A stretch of 64,000 nt of DNA from Rhizobium sp. SG_E_25_P2 (GCF_029892285.1 NZ_JARXVM010000007.1:124001-188000), one strand, 5' to 3'. Shown: positions 18,815-27,655, counted from the stretch's first letter. Made by a program: numbers and translations. Notes: generated by a model from the letters alone, not told the origin.

Positions 18815-19747
18815 ATGATGACACTCGCACATTTCTCCGACGCCCATCTCGGGCCCCTGCCCGATATGTCCTTCAGGGAACTTCTGTCGAAACGGGTCAC
18901 AGGTTATGTGAACTGGCAGCGCAACCGGCGCAAGCAGCTTTTCGGCAATACGCTGGAACTGCTGATCGAAGACATGCTCGACAAGAACCCCGATCATGTC
19001 GCGATGACCGGCGATCTCGTCAATCTCGCCACCAACACCGAAATCGAGGCGGCCGAGGTCTGGCTGCGCTCCTTCGCCGATCCGTCGCTGGTGTCGGTCG
19101 TTCCCGGCAATCACGACGCTTACGTGCCGGGCGCGATCAACCGCGCCTATGCCGCCTGGAAACCCTGGATGACGGGGGACGACCGAGCGGAAGACCACGA
19201 CTTTCCCTATGTCCGAATTCGCGGCAAGATGGCGATTATCGGCCTTTCGACCGCCACAGCCACCCCGCCCTTCATGGCGTCGGGTTATTTCGGGTCAGGA
19301 CAGGCGCGACGCTTCGCGACGCTGGCGCGAAAGCTGGGCGAGGACGGCTTTTTCCGGGTGGCGATGATCCATCACCCGCCAATCCGCGGCGCCACAGCCA
19401 ATTACAAACGCATGATCGGCATCCGGCGTTTCGCGGCGGCTCTGCATCTGGGCGGCGCCGAACTGGTGTTGCATGGTCATACCCATCTCAACACCCTATA
19501 TTGGTTGCCTGGACCCAATGGAGCTTCGACGCCGGTGGTCGGCGTCGCCTCAGCGAGCCAGGGCCATGGCGGCCACAAGCCGCCGGCGGCCTATAATCTC
19601 TTCCAGATTTCGGGAGAGCCGGGCGATTGGGCGATCCGACATGAACAGCATCGCCTGAACGACGCCTCGGATGGTTTCGCTCTGGCCCATTCGGCCATGC
19701 TCACGCCGCCGGCGAACTCCGAAAAGCGGAGCGCGCGGCGGCGTTGA
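18815..19747 (+). CDS. calcineurin-like metallophosphoesterase
   Basis: A 310-residue binuclear-metal phosphoesterase. The five family motifs are all visible: HFSDAHLG, MTGDLVNLA, VPGNHDAYVPG, MIHHPP and HGHTHLN. The arrangement resembles the cyclic-nucleotide phosphodiesterase (CpdA-like) and exonuclease-like subgroups; the substrate is not determined by sequence. The start MMTLAHFSD at 18815 begins directly with the first metal motif, as usual in this family; an open upstream extension to 18758 would overlap the divergent Nudix start and is rejected. Cytosolic, monocistronic. Confidence 0.9.
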   Translation: MMTLAHFSDAHLGPLPDMSFRELLSKRVTGYVNWQRNRRKQLFGNTLELLIEDMLDKNPDHVAMTGDLVNLATNTEIEAAEVWLRSFADPSLVSVVPGNHDAYVPGAINRAYAAWKPWMTGDDRAEDHDFPYVRIRGKMAIIGLSTATATPPFMASGYFGSGQARRFATLARKLGEDGFFRVAMIHHPPIRGATANYKRMIGIRRFAAALHLGGAELVLHGHTHLNTLYWLPGPNGASTPVVGVASASQGHGGHKPPAAYNLFQISGEPGDWAIRHEQHRLNDASDGFALAHSAMLTPPANSEKRSARRR

Positions 19748-19755
19748 AACGGCCA

Positions 19756-20445
19756 TCAGGACAGGTGGCGGCGCGGCTTGTGCGCGTCGATCAAGTCGCG
19801 AACTTCCTGGACGAGATGATCGCAGAGCCGGTCGACCTCCTTGTCGCCCATCACGTCCCATTCCAGACGCCGCTGCACGAACGGCATGGCGATGCGATAG
19901 TGGAAGGCGCTGCCCGTCATCGAGAAGACGATGACCTTGAGGCGCTCGGAGTCGGCGTCCATGCCGGTGATCGCGGAAAACATGGCGCATAACCGCTCAT
20001 GCATCGGCCGCATCCAGTTCTTATAGATGAGGTCGGACACTTCGCCGGGATTGAGCATTTCACGCGCCATGAACACCACGGCATGCCGCATGCCGGGATT
20101 GGCGACCCAGAAACGGATAAAGGTGTTCATGGTGTTGACGAGCGTCATTTCCGCCACGTCCGGCGTCATCGGCGGCGGTTGCCGCTTGAAGTTCATACCG
20201 ATCTCGTTGCGGACCAGTTCAATGACGTGATCGGCGCAAGCGAGGCGGAGACCCGGCTTGCCGCCGAAATGATAGGCGATTGACCCGATATTCGCGGCGG
20301 CGAAATCAGCGATGTCGCGCGTGGAGACGGCGTCGTAGCCATGTTCGCCAAACAGCCGAATCGCTGCTTCGAGTAGCGATACGCGGGTCACTTCCGCTCC
20401 GGAAATCGGCTTGTCCGAACGGTGGTTTTCAGCCTGCAACAGCAA
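19756..20445 (-). CDS. TetR-family regulator with DUF1956-type C-terminus
   Basis: A 229-residue TetR-type repressor. The N-terminal helix-turn-helix (residues ~20-68) includes LLEAAIRLFGEHGYDAVSTRDIA and IAYHFGGKPGL split around the recognition helix. The C-terminal ligand domain resembles the CerR/CecR (DUF1956) group with FIRFWVANPGMRHAVVFMAREM. No ATG is available; the TTG at 20445 is preceded by GGAGG at a good distance. It converges on the phosphoesterase gene and is divergent from the TPR gene; the inverted repeat between them is a likely operator. The effector is unknown, since no efflux gene lies nearby. Confidence 0.88.
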   Translation of the reverse strand: MLLQAENHRSDKPISGAEVTRVSLLEAAIRLFGEHGYDAVSTRDIADFAAANIGSIAYHFGGKPGLRLACADHVIELVRNEIGMNFKRQPPPMTPDVAEMTLVNTMNTFIRFWVANPGMRHAVVFMAREMLNPGEVSDLIYKNWMRPMHERLCAMFSAITGMDADSERLKVIVFSMTGSAFHYRIAMPFVQRRLEWDVMGDKEVDRLCDHLVQEVRDLIDAHKPRRHLS

Positions 20446-20505
20446 TGTCTATGCCTCCAGCCAGATTGATTAGCATGCTTCCCATATGACTCCGGAGGCT
20501 TTACT

Positions 20506-20528
20506 TAGCAAGCAAAGTTATGTTGCTA
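20506..20528. promoter_or_regulatory. candidate TetR operator
   Basis: The inverted repeat TAGCAA (20506-20511) and TTGCTA (20523-20528) has an 11-base spacer. It lies in the divergent gap between the TetR regulator and the TPR gene. Position and symmetry suit a TetR-family dimer; no binding evidence. Confidence 0.35.
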
Positions 20529-20605
20529 TGATAAAATTTTTATAACGGACTGTCGAAGCGGCCCGGTTAGACGTAGAAAGAGCGTGTTCAACGGAGGTTT
20601 ACCCC

Positions 20606-21178
20606 ATGCCCGCCATGACCCCATCACGTCTCGTCAAAAAAGGCCTTTGCTCTCTCTTACTCACCGTACTTGTCAGCTCTGCGACAATCACTGGAGCGCG
20701 CGCGGCGGGTTCTGACGACGGTCAGCCTCCAGAGCCCACCAACACCACTCAAGAATGCAAAAATGGCAAAGTGTGGGACGAGAAGAAAAAAGAATGCGTC
20801 GATCCGCAAAAAAGCGGCTTCAACGACGATCAATTGTACCGCGCAGCCCGCGAAATGGCCTATGCCGGCCAATACGATAACGCGATCCGTGTTCTCAAGC
20901 TCGCACGCAACCAGGAAGACCCGCGCATTCTGAATTATCTCGGCTTCGCCAATCGCAAGGCAGGCAATGTCGAGATCGGCATGGACTATTACCGCCGGGC
21001 GCTCGCCAAGGACGCGAATTACCTGCTGGCTCGGTCCTATTATGGCCAGGGTCTTCTACTTGAGGGCAATATCGAAGCCGCTCGCGCCCAGTTGGTCGAA
21101 ATCCGCGATCGCGGCGGCCGCGACACCTATGCCTATTCGTCGCTCTATGACGCGCTGAAGCGCTCGTCGACCTACTGA
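20606..21178 (+). CDS. exported TPR-repeat protein
   Basis: A 190-residue protein with an N-terminal signal peptide (residues ~1-33, basic start, hydrophobic core LCSLLLTVLVSS, cleavage after GARA). A Cys-containing linker with CKNGKVWDEKKKECVD resembles small chitin-binding-like two-Cys motifs. Three helical TPR-type units follow (about residues 75-180: QLYRAAREMAYAGQYDNAI, ILNYLGFANRKAGNVEIG). It is probably periplasmic and a protein-protein scaffold. Strong ribosome binding site CGGAGG. It is followed by a clear terminator, so it is monocistronic, and it may be controlled by the divergent TetR protein. Confidence 0.85.
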   Translation: MPAMTPSRLVKKGLCSLLLTVLVSSATITGARAAGSDDGQPPEPTNTTQECKNGKVWDEKKKECVDPQKSGFNDDQLYRAAREMAYAGQYDNAIRVLKLARNQEDPRILNYLGFANRKAGNVEIGMDYYRRALAKDANYLLARSYYGQGLLLEGNIEAARAQLVEIRDRGGRDTYAYSSLYDALKRSSTY

Positions 21179-21200
21179 CATCGGACGCCTGAACATACGA

Positions 21201-21236
21201 GCTCCGCGCGCCGTTGAGGATGCGCGGAGCTTTTTG
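21201..21236 (+). terminator. rho-independent terminator after the TPR gene
   Basis: Perfect 9-base stem GCTCCGCGC (21201-21209) with GCGCGGAGC (21222-21230) and a 12-base loop, followed by TTTTTGTT. It ends the TPR gene transcript just before the sigma-factor region. Confidence 0.85.
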
Positions 21237-21366
21237 TTGCGACCGATTGCGGAACCGCCGATTCTGTTTCATATCCGGAGTTGGCATGTTACGCAGAGAT
21301 GTCAGCCTTTTTTGGGCATATCACGAATAAACGGGCCGCAGCGGACGTCAGGATGATGTGGGGGTC

Positions 21367-21885
21367 ATGAGGGATCAAGCCAAGGCGGAGCGTATCGGCC
21401 GGGAGTTGGTGGGACTGCTGCCTAAACTCCGGAGATTCGCCATGACGCTCACACGAAACGCATCGGACGCGGATGATCTGGTGCAGGAGGCCTGCGAGCG
21501 GGCGATCGCCAGATGCCATCTCTGGAATGGAGAGGGACGGCTGGACAGTTGGGTCTATGCGATGACGCGCAATCTCTGGATCGATGAGGTCAGGAAACGC
21601 AAGGTGCGCGTTGGCGCCGGCGTCGTTGATGCGAGCGAACAGGATGAACTGGTGATCGGCCCCAACGCTGAAAAGGCGATCTATGTGTCGCAGGTCCATC
21701 ACATGATCCTGTCCATGCCGGAAGGCTTGTCTTCGGTTTTCCTGCTCGTCAATGTCGAAGGCCATTCCTATCGCGAAGCAGCCGATATTCTCGGCATTCC
21801 CATCGGCACGGTGATGAGCCGGCTTTCGACCGCGCGTCTTCGGCTTGCCGCGATGCTCGAAGGCGCACAGGAAGCGAGGGCCTGA
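21367..21885 (+). CDS. ECF-family RNA polymerase sigma factor
   Basis: A 172-residue extracytoplasmic-function sigma factor. Region 2 spans FAMTLTRNASDADDLVQEACERA (RNA polymerase core binding) and WVYAMTRNLWIDEVRKRK (-10 recognition). Region 4 contains the helix-turn-helix YREAADILGIPIGTVMSRLS. The start is either ATG 21367 or GTG 21358, which has AGGA only four bases upstream; I chose the ATG. The next gene, one base after the stop, is a membrane anti-sigma factor, so this is a standard sigma/anti-sigma pair. I see no obvious self-recognition element upstream. The signal is unknown. Confidence 0.92.
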   Translation: MRDQAKAERIGRELVGLLPKLRRFAMTLTRNASDADDLVQEACERAIARCHLWNGEGRLDSWVYAMTRNLWIDEVRKRKVRVGAGVVDASEQDELVIGPNAEKAIYVSQVHHMILSMPEGLSSVFLLVNVEGHSYREAADILGIPIGTVMSRLSTARLRLAAMLEGAQEARA

Positions 21886-21886
21886 G

Positions 21887-22801
21887 ATGGATAACCTCGA
21901 GGAACTGCCGCTCGACATACTGTTGTCAGCCTATATCGACGGCGAACTTGACGCGGCTGACGCCGAAAAAATCGAAGCGCGCCTCGCCACGGACGCGGAC
22001 GCCCGCGCCCTCCTTGAGCAGTTGAAGGCAGGCTCCGCCCATGGCGACGATCTGTTCGACGCGCTTTTGCGCGAGCCCGCCCCGCTGCATCTCGCCCGCG
22101 CCATCAAAGAGGCCGCCGGCCAGTCCGAGACCAGCCAACCCTCGGCGCCGCTGATGGCCCGCGCAGGCCGCGGCTGGTTGTTCGGCCAGGCGCCTCGGGC
22201 GGTCGCGGCCTCGGCGCTCTTGCTGCTCGGCGGCGGCTATGCCGGCTATACGATCGGCCGCCAGCCCGTGGCGCCAGAGGCAATCATCGCCGAGGCCCCG
22301 AGCGCAGCGAAAGCCCCTACGACAATTTCCAGCGGCGGCCAGACGCGCAGTTTCACGATTGGAGCAAGCGGGTCCGCCCAGAACGGAAAACTCGCTGCCG
22401 CGCGCGACGTGCTGGCAGTGCACGCCGTGTATGCGGCGCAGAAGAGCCGGGCGGCCGAGATCCCCGCCACCGAACTCGATGTGCTGACCGATTGGCTAAG
22501 GGACAGCGCCCATGTCGCCTTCGACATTCCCGATCTCAGCGCCGACGGCTTGACTTTCGAGGGTGGTCGTCTGGTCGTCATTTCCGGAAAACCGGCCGCG
22601 GCTCTCTATTATCGCGATGCCGGCGAGCATCGGGTCGGCGTCTATTTCAGCGAAGGAAGGACAGATCCGGCGCGACTCTCCGAAAGCGGCGTAACGCTGC
22701 TGGCCGGCATGCGCGACGGTCTTTCCTGGTTCGTGGCGGCGCCTGCGGCCATCGCAAATCCCGATCGCCTGGCCGAAGAGGTCGACGCCGCCGTCCGATA
22801 A
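21887..22801 (+). CDS. transmembrane anti-sigma factor
   Basis: A 304-residue single-pass membrane protein. The cytosolic N-terminus carries an anti-sigma-like segment (LLSAYIDGELDAADAEKIEARL, broken here by the domain edge). One membrane helix lies around residues 104-122 (AVAASALLLLGGGYAGYTIG) and a ~170-residue periplasmic sensor domain follows (LTDWLRDSAHVAFDIPDL, GLTFEGGRLVVISGKPAAAL). No HxxxCxxC zinc motif is present. It starts one base after the sigma gene, so the two are co-expressed. The periplasmic domain resembles those of anti-sigma factors regulating envelope or oxidative stress, but no signal can be assigned. Confidence 0.88.
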   Translation: MDNLEELPLDILLSAYIDGELDAADAEKIEARLATDADARALLEQLKAGSAHGDDLFDALLREPAPLHLARAIKEAAGQSETSQPSAPLMARAGRGWLFGQAPRAVAASALLLLGGGYAGYTIGRQPVAPEAIIAEAPSAAKAPTTISSGGQTRSFTIGASGSAQNGKLAAARDVLAVHAVYAAQKSRAAEIPATELDVLTDWLRDSAHVAFDIPDLSADGLTFEGGRLVVISGKPAAALYYRDAGEHRVGVYFSEGRTDPARLSESGVTLLAGMRDGLSWFVAAPAAIANPDRLAEEVDAAVR

Positions 22802-22891
22802 ATTTTTAGGATTCGTCGGTATTTGATGAAGCCAAACGTTGCGTTAGGCATTAACATCCCGTCGGCAACTCGTCTGCCGGGGGATAGGTGC

Positions 22892-23404
22892 ATGCCCAAG
22901 GAAATCGAGCGCAAATTTCTCATCGACTCCGACGAATGGCGCAAGAACGCCGATGGCGGCAAGAAGATGCGTCAGGCGATCATCTTGTCCGAGCCAGACC
23001 GCTCGGTGAGAGTTCGCCTCATTGACGGCAAAAGGGCCCGCCTTACCGTCAAGATAGACTGCGACACATTCTCGCGTCACGAATTTGAATATGAAATCCC
23101 GATGAGCGACGCCCGCGAGATGCTGCAACTCGCCAACGGATCGGCGATCGTGAAGACTCGGTATGAAGTTCCTTTCAAGGGCTTCGTCTGGGAGGTGGAT
23201 GTCTATGAAGGCGCTTTCGCAGGTCTGATCGTGGCGGAAGTCGAAATGAAGAGCGAGAAAGACAAGCCGCCACTGCCGCCTTGGGTAGGAATTGAGGTCA
23301 GCGACGACCGGCGCTTCTCCAACCGCGCCATCGCCGAAGGCAGCCTAGGAAAGGACTGGAAGCAACTTGTTCAGGATAAACTGGAGCGATCCGCCGCGGT
23401 CTGA
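22892..23404 (+). CDS. CYTH-domain triphosphatase
   Basis: A 170-residue CYTH protein. It begins with the family signature EIERKFL. A tunnel of acidic and basic strands follows (VRVRLIDGKRARLTVKI, YEIPMSDAREML, VDVYEGAFAGLIVAEVE). Bacterial members hydrolyse inorganic tripolyphosphate or similar substrates with a divalent metal. The ATG at 22892 is used; an ATG at 22823 is in frame but adds an unlike leader. It overlaps the following CHAD gene by 38 bases. CYTH and CHAD are fused or adjacent in many genomes and tied to polyphosphate, so the two probably act together. Confidence 0.92.
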   Translation: MPKEIERKFLIDSDEWRKNADGGKKMRQAIILSEPDRSVRVRLIDGKRARLTVKIDCDTFSRHEFEYEIPMSDAREMLQLANGSAIVKTRYEVPFKGFVWEVDVYEGAFAGLIVAEVEMKSEKDKPPLPPWVGIEVSDDRRFSNRAIAEGSLGKDWKQLVQDKLERSAAV

Positions 23405-24239
23405 CATTCTCCGCATCGCGGAAGAAAAGATCAGTGGCGCTCAGGATGCGCTGCGCCGACAACCGGACGGGCTCGATGCAGCGGTTCATTCCTCCCGCAA
23501 GGCTATCAAACATTGCAGATCTCTGTTGCGACTGATCCGCTCGGCGGATGCGGAAGGCGCCAAACACCTCAACACCCTGCTTCGCGCCATCTCCACCGAA
23601 CTGTCCTCCTTGCGCGACCAGGCCGCGTTGCAGGAGGCCGCGGCGCATCTGGCCGCCGTGATCCCCGGCCCCGCCGCCGATCGTCTGGCCGAAAGCTTCA
23701 AGGCGCGGCCGACCAATCTGTCCGCCGATCCCTCAGACATCACCGCCCTGGCTGCGGTTCGTCTCAGCGATGCTAGCCGCACCCTTGGCGATCTGGACCT
23801 GCCGGATGGTCGAGGAAAACTCTCTCTGCATATGGCGCGCGGCTGGCGGCGGACCGGCAAGCGCGCCGCCACGGCGCTGGAGCGCTGCATGGCCGAGTCG
23901 CGGGAGGAAGATTTTCACGATCTCCGCAAACGCGGCCAGGATCGATGGATGCAGGCTTCCCTGCTTCGAAAGATCTGGCCGTCGGGCCTGATCGCCATAC
24001 AGGCCAGCGCCAAACAGATGGTCGACATGCTCGGCCAGGCGCGCGATTTCGGGCGTTTGCAGGCCGAAGTCGCGCAGTTGCCGGATTTCGACGATCGCGA
24101 CAGGATTACGCTCACAGCGGCGATGGAGAGCGAAAGGATGCGCCTGCATCGCGAGGCGCTGACGCTCGCCCACGATCTCTTCCACCATGACAGCAAAAAG
24201 GAGGCGGACATCATCCGCCTCCTGATCAGGAACGCCTGA
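23367..24239 (+). CDS. CHAD-domain protein
   Basis: A 290-residue helical protein with a CHAD domain, which binds inorganic polyphosphate through conserved histidines and basic residues. Recognisable are AVHSSRKAIKHCRSLLRLIR (conserved His and Lys/Arg), FHDLRKRGQDRWMQASLL and a terminal long helix. The start is TTG at 23367 with GGA upstream, inside the end of the CYTH gene, making a 38-base overlap. Very tight coupling supports a joint role in polyphosphate binding or breakdown. No membrane segment. Confidence 0.88.
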   Translation: MFRINWSDPPRSDILRIAEEKISGAQDALRRQPDGLDAAVHSSRKAIKHCRSLLRLIRSADAEGAKHLNTLLRAISTELSSLRDQAALQEAAAHLAAVIPGPAADRLAESFKARPTNLSADPSDITALAAVRLSDASRTLGDLDLPDGRGKLSLHMARGWRRTGKRAATALERCMAESREEDFHDLRKRGQDRWMQASLLRKIWPSGLIAIQASAKQMVDMLGQARDFGRLQAEVAQLPDFDDRDRITLTAAMESERMRLHREALTLAHDLFHHDSKKEADIIRLLIRNA

Positions 24240-24251
24240 GCGCTATGAAGA

Positions 24252-25964
24252 TCAGGCTTTGGCCTGATCCTCCAGCATGCGGTTGATGGCCGACATGATC
24301 GCTTCGAGCGACGCGCCGACGATATTGGTGTTGACGCCCGCGCCCCAGACCTTGCCGTTGGGCGTCGCCATTTCGACATAGGCGATGGCTGCGGCGTTGG
24401 AGCCATGCTGCAGCGAATGTTCTGAATAGTCGTTCACCGAGAGATCGACGCCGAGATAGATCGACATGGCGTTCATGAACCCGTCGATCGGGCCGGTGCC
24501 CTTGCCTTCGATCCGCTTGGTCTCGCCCTTGTCGATGATTTCGGCGGCGAGAATGCGCTGTCCCTTCACCGCAGTGTCGGGATAGGTGTGGTGATCGACG
24601 AATTTGAAGCGGGCGCCCGGCTGCTCGACATAGCGCTCCATGAAGCGGGCATGGATCGCCTTGGAGGGCAGTTCCTTGCCTTCCTCGTCGGTGATGCGCT
24701 GGATGTCGTTGCGGAACTCGACCTGCAGGTTGCGCGGCAGGTTGATGCCGTAATCTTCCTGCATGATATAGGCGATGCCGCCCTTGCCGGACTGCGAATT
24801 GATGCGGATGATCGCCTCATAGCTGCGGCCGACATCCTGCGGATCGATGGGCAGATAGGGCACTTCCCAGACCGGCTTGTTGGCCTGCTTGATCGCCTTC
24901 ATACCCTTGTTGATCGCATCCTGATGCGAGCCGGAGAACGCGGTGTAGACCAGTTCGCCGACATAAGGATGGCGCTCGGGAATGACCATCTCGTTAGAAT
25001 ATTCATAGACGGCCTTGATGCGCTCGATATCCGAGCAATCCAGGCCGGGATCGACGCCCTGGGTGAACATGTTCAGCGCCAGCGTGACCACGTCGACATT
25101 GCCGGTGCGCTCGCCATTGCCAAACAGCGTGCCTTCGACGCGGTCGGCGCCGGCCATCAGGCCGAGTTCTGTCGCGGCGATGCCGGTGCCGCGGTCATTG
25201 TGCGGATGCAGGGAGATGATGACGTTTTCGCGATTGTCGATGTTGCGGCACATCCACTCGATCTGGTCGGCATAGATGTTGGGCGTCGCCATTTCCACGG
25301 TGGACGGCAGGTTGAGGATCAGCTTGTTGTCAGGCGTCGGCTTGATCACCTCGATGACGGCGTTGGAGATCTCCAAGGCCACGTCGAGCTCAGTGCCGGT
25401 GAAGCTTTCCGGCGAATATTCGAAGCGATAGCCGCCGCCGGCCTTCGCCGCCATGTCGGTGATCATCTTGGCGGCGTCGACGGCGATCTGCTTGATGCCA
25501 TGGACATCCTTGCCGAACACCACGCGGCGCTGCAATTCCGACGTCGAATTGTAGAAATGGATGATCGGCTGATGCGCGCCTTTCAAAGCGTCGAACGTGC
25601 GGGTGATCAGCTCCGGCCGGCACTGCACCAGAACCTGCAGCGACACATCGGCCGGCACGCCGCCCTCTTCCACGCACCAGCGGGCGAAATCGAAATCGGT
25701 CTGCGAGGCCGAGGGGAACCCGATCTCGATTTCCTTGAAACCCATATCGAGCAGCAGTTGGAACATCCGGGCCTTGCGGTCATGGCCCATCGGATTGACC
25801 AGCGACTGATTGCCGTCGCGCAGGTCGACCGAGCACCAGATCGGCGGGGTGGTGATGGTCTTGGACGGCCAGGTCCGGTCAGTCAGGTTGACCTGCGGAT
25901 AGGGTTGATACTTGATCGGCGCCTCGGGCATGCCGTGCTTGATGCTGTGCTGCTTGGTGATCAT
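24252..25964 (-). CDS. leuA: 2-isopropylmalate synthase LeuA
   Basis: Condenses acetyl-CoA with 2-oxoisovalerate to 2-isopropylmalate, the committed step of leucine synthesis; cytosolic homodimer. At 570 residues it is the longer (type 2) form with a C-terminal leucine-sensing regulatory domain from about residue 430. The catalytic barrel shows WCSVDLRDGNQSL near the N-terminus, HFYNSTSELQRR, and the metal-binding IISLHPHNDRGTGIA. The regulatory domain ends with NTNIVGASLEAIMSAINRM. It is preceded by a leader peptide with a run of leucine codons, so both feedback inhibition and attenuation are likely. Transcribed alone. Confidence 0.96.
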   Translation of the reverse strand: MITKQHSIKHGMPEAPIKYQPYPQVNLTDRTWPSKTITTPPIWCSVDLRDGNQSLVNPMGHDRKARMFQLLLDMGFKEIEIGFPSASQTDFDFARWCVEEGGVPADVSLQVLVQCRPELITRTFDALKGAHQPIIHFYNSTSELQRRVVFGKDVHGIKQIAVDAAKMITDMAAKAGGGYRFEYSPESFTGTELDVALEISNAVIEVIKPTPDNKLILNLPSTVEMATPNIYADQIEWMCRNIDNRENVIISLHPHNDRGTGIAATELGLMAGADRVEGTLFGNGERTGNVDVVTLALNMFTQGVDPGLDCSDIERIKAVYEYSNEMVIPERHPYVGELVYTAFSGSHQDAINKGMKAIKQANKPVWEVPYLPIDPQDVGRSYEAIIRINSQSGKGGIAYIMQEDYGINLPRNLQVEFRNDIQRITDEEGKELPSKAIHARFMERYVEQPGARFKFVDHHTYPDTAVKGQRILAAEIIDKGETKRIEGKGTGPIDGFMNAMSIYLGVDLSVNDYSEHSLQHGSNAAAIAYVEMATPNGKVWGAGVNTNIVGASLEAIMSAINRMLEDQAKA

Positions 25965-26059
25965 GTCTGTCTCTTCGCCTTAGCCGGTTGGCTCGTCGCC
26001 TGATACTGTCTTTGCAAGCGCTTGACGACAGCAAAATCAGCCGGACAACCGGAAAAATT

Positions 26060-26150
26060 CGGATTTTCGGATTTTTAGCGAGGAGCGTTTCAGCCCAAAC
26101 GGCTTTGACCCGGCCGCCGGGCGCTCCTCAAAGGACCCGGCAACCGCGGA
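26060..26150 (-). promoter_or_regulatory. leucine attenuator-like leader of leuA
   Basis: Between the leader peptide and leuA two mutually exclusive stems can form. CTTTGA at the leader stop (26128-26133) pairs with TCAAAG (26103-26108), with an inner CCCGG/CCGGG helix. Alternatively GAGGAGCG (26122-26129 region) pairs with CGCTCCTC (26080-26087). The choice would depend on where ribosomes stall on the leucine codons. No classical U-run follows the second stem, so the output might be Rho-dependent or translational rather than intrinsic termination. Confidence 0.5.
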
Positions 26151-26247
26151 TAAGCTTAAGGAGAAGAAGCGAGGAGAGCGACACACAGGACCGCGCGGCA
26201 AAAATGCCGTGTGCGCTGATCGTGTTTCTGGTCGCTGCGTTCATCAT
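26128..26247 (-). CDS. leuA leader peptide
   Basis: A 39-residue frame upstream of leuA that ends LSSLLLLKLIRGCRVL. Seven leucines in its last 17 codons, four of them consecutive, sit next to overlapping alternative stems. This is the layout of leader peptides that control branched-chain amino-acid genes by ribosome stalling, known in proteobacteria. The ATG at 26247 has no ribosome binding site but falls where a promoter would place the transcript's first base, so it may be leaderless; the ATG at 26244 or an internal GTG before the leucine run are alternatives. Confidence 0.55.
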   Translation of the reverse strand: MMNAATRNTISAHGIFAARSCVSLSSLLLLKLIRGCRVL

Positions 26248-26254
26248 GGCGGCG

Positions 26255-26282
26255 GTTATAGCACGGCATTGGAGCGGCGCAA
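26255..26282 (-). promoter_or_regulatory. probable promoter of the leuA leader
   Basis: On the minus strand TTGCGC (26282-26277) and TATAAC (26260-26255) are separated by 16 bases. Transcription would begin at about 26248, directly at the first ATG of the leader peptide. Confidence 0.4.
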
Positions 26283-26305
26283 GCCCGCTTGCGCCAAATT
26301 TGCGT

Positions 26306-27655
26306 TCAGCCTGCCGGCAGCCGCACCGTGACCAGAAGCCCGGGCTCAGCATTCGCAAATGCAATTTCGCCTTTGTTGGCAGCGACGATATCGCCAACAA
26401 TCGCCAGTCCCAGCCCTGCGCCGCCGCTTGTCGTGTCGAGCCGCCCGCCACGATCGACGACGTCCGCCAGACGTTCCGCCGGAATGCCGGGCCCGTCATC
26501 GCGTATATCGAGCGCCAGCAAGTCGCCCTCGCGGCGCGTTGAAATCTTGATTCCATCCCGAGCGTAGCGCGTGGCGTTTTCGAGCAGATTGCCGAGGAGT
26601 TCCGCGAGATCCTCGGCCTCTATCCGAGCGCGGTCTTTCTCTTCGACCTCGATCATCCAGTCGAGGAGCTGGCCGCGCGGCGTGCGTTCGAGCACGGCGA
26701 TGACCCGGTTGGCGACGCCAAGCACTGAAACCGGCCGCGCCTGCCCGCGATCGGCAAGCCGCGCGCGCGCGAGTTGATGATCGACATGGCGGCGCATGGC
26801 GGCGATCGACAGCTCGATCTCGTCGGCAAGTTGACCCCGGCCTTCGGCGCGCAGCCGCGCCACATCGCCGGCCAGCGCCTGCAGCGGCGTCTTGAGACCA
26901 TGGGCGAGATCGGCGGCCTGACTGCGCGCCTTCACAAGCTGCGCCTCGCGCGACGCCAGGAGTTCGTCGACCTCTTCGGTAAGAGGCTGGATTTCCAGCG
27001 GGTAAGCCGCCCCCATGCGTTGGGCGAGCCCGGCGCGGATCTCCGCAACCTTACGCCGCACTGCTGACAGAGGCAAAAGGCCAAGCTGGATCTGGATGAG
27101 ATTGGCGACCATCAGCAAGGCGGCGAGCAGCGCCAGAAAGGGCGCCATGTCGGCGCGAAATTCCTGCGTCGCCGCATCGATATCGGCGCGATCGATGGCC
27201 ACGGCGACCAGCACAGGATCAGGCCCCAGACGCTCGCCGCCGACAATTTCGCGCGCCGCCATGAACAGACGACGACCGGCCGGACCGGTGGCGTCTCGTA
27301 TCACCGGCGAGCCTGGTTCCAACGCCGGCGTTTCGAGCGCTCCATCCCAGAGCGAACGCGAGCGAACAATCTCCCCCTTGCTCTCGATCTGCCAATAAAG
27401 CCCGGAGAGCGGCTTGGTGAAGCGAGGATCGACAGGATCGGCGAGAAGCCGCAGCCTTCCCTCCCCATCCCGGTCGAGCTTGGCGATGATCTGGCCGAGA
27501 TGCAGCTCGAGTTCGGTCGCGACGCGCCGCTCGACATGCCGTTCGAAAAGATAGGACAGGCCGAAAAAGCTCATCACGCAGGCGATCGCGAGCAGCGCGA
27601 GCCCAGCGACCGCCAGCCGCAATCGCAAGGAACCACCGCGTTTGGCCGCGCTCAT
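26306..27655 (-). CDS. sensor histidine kinase
   Basis: A 449-residue inner-membrane histidine kinase. Two membrane helices (about residues 13-35 and 170-192) enclose a ~135-residue periplasmic sensor. The phosphoacceptor box is AADLAHGLKTPLQALAG, with the N box LLGNLLENATRYA, G1 DIRDDGPGIP and G2 GAGLGLAIV. The H-box with Gly-Leu-Lys-Thr-Pro resembles the PhoQ-like group. Its start overlaps the response regulator stop by four bases, forming an operon PepSY-regulator-kinase. The sensed signal is not known, but cations or antimicrobial peptides are typical for this group. Confidence 0.93.
   Translation of the reverse strand: MSAAKRGGSLRLRLAVAGLALLAIACVMSFFGLSYLFERHVERRVATELELHLGQIIAKLDRDGEGRLRLLADPVDPRFTKPLSGLYWQIESKGEIVRSRSLWDGALETPALEPGSPVIRDATGPAGRRLFMAAREIVGGERLGPDPVLVAVAIDRADIDAATQEFRADMAPFLALLAALLMVANLIQIQLGLLPLSAVRRKVAEIRAGLAQRMGAAYPLEIQPLTEEVDELLASREAQLVKARSQAADLAHGLKTPLQALAGDVARLRAEGRGQLADEIELSIAAMRRHVDHQLARARLADRGQARPVSVLGVANRVIAVLERTPRGQLLDWMIEVEEKDRARIEAEDLAELLGNLLENATRYARDGIKISTRREGDLLALDIRDDGPGIPAERLADVVDRGGRLDTTSGGAGLGLAIVGDIVAANKGEIAFANAEPGLLVTVRLPAG

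Noticed and set aside
21250-21290. GGAAC upstream of the ECF sigma gene as a possible EcfG promoter.
   Set aside because: No CGTT occurs 16 or 17 bases downstream.
24588-26003. A 471-residue plus-strand frame.
   Set aside because: Antisense to leuA, which carries all family motifs.
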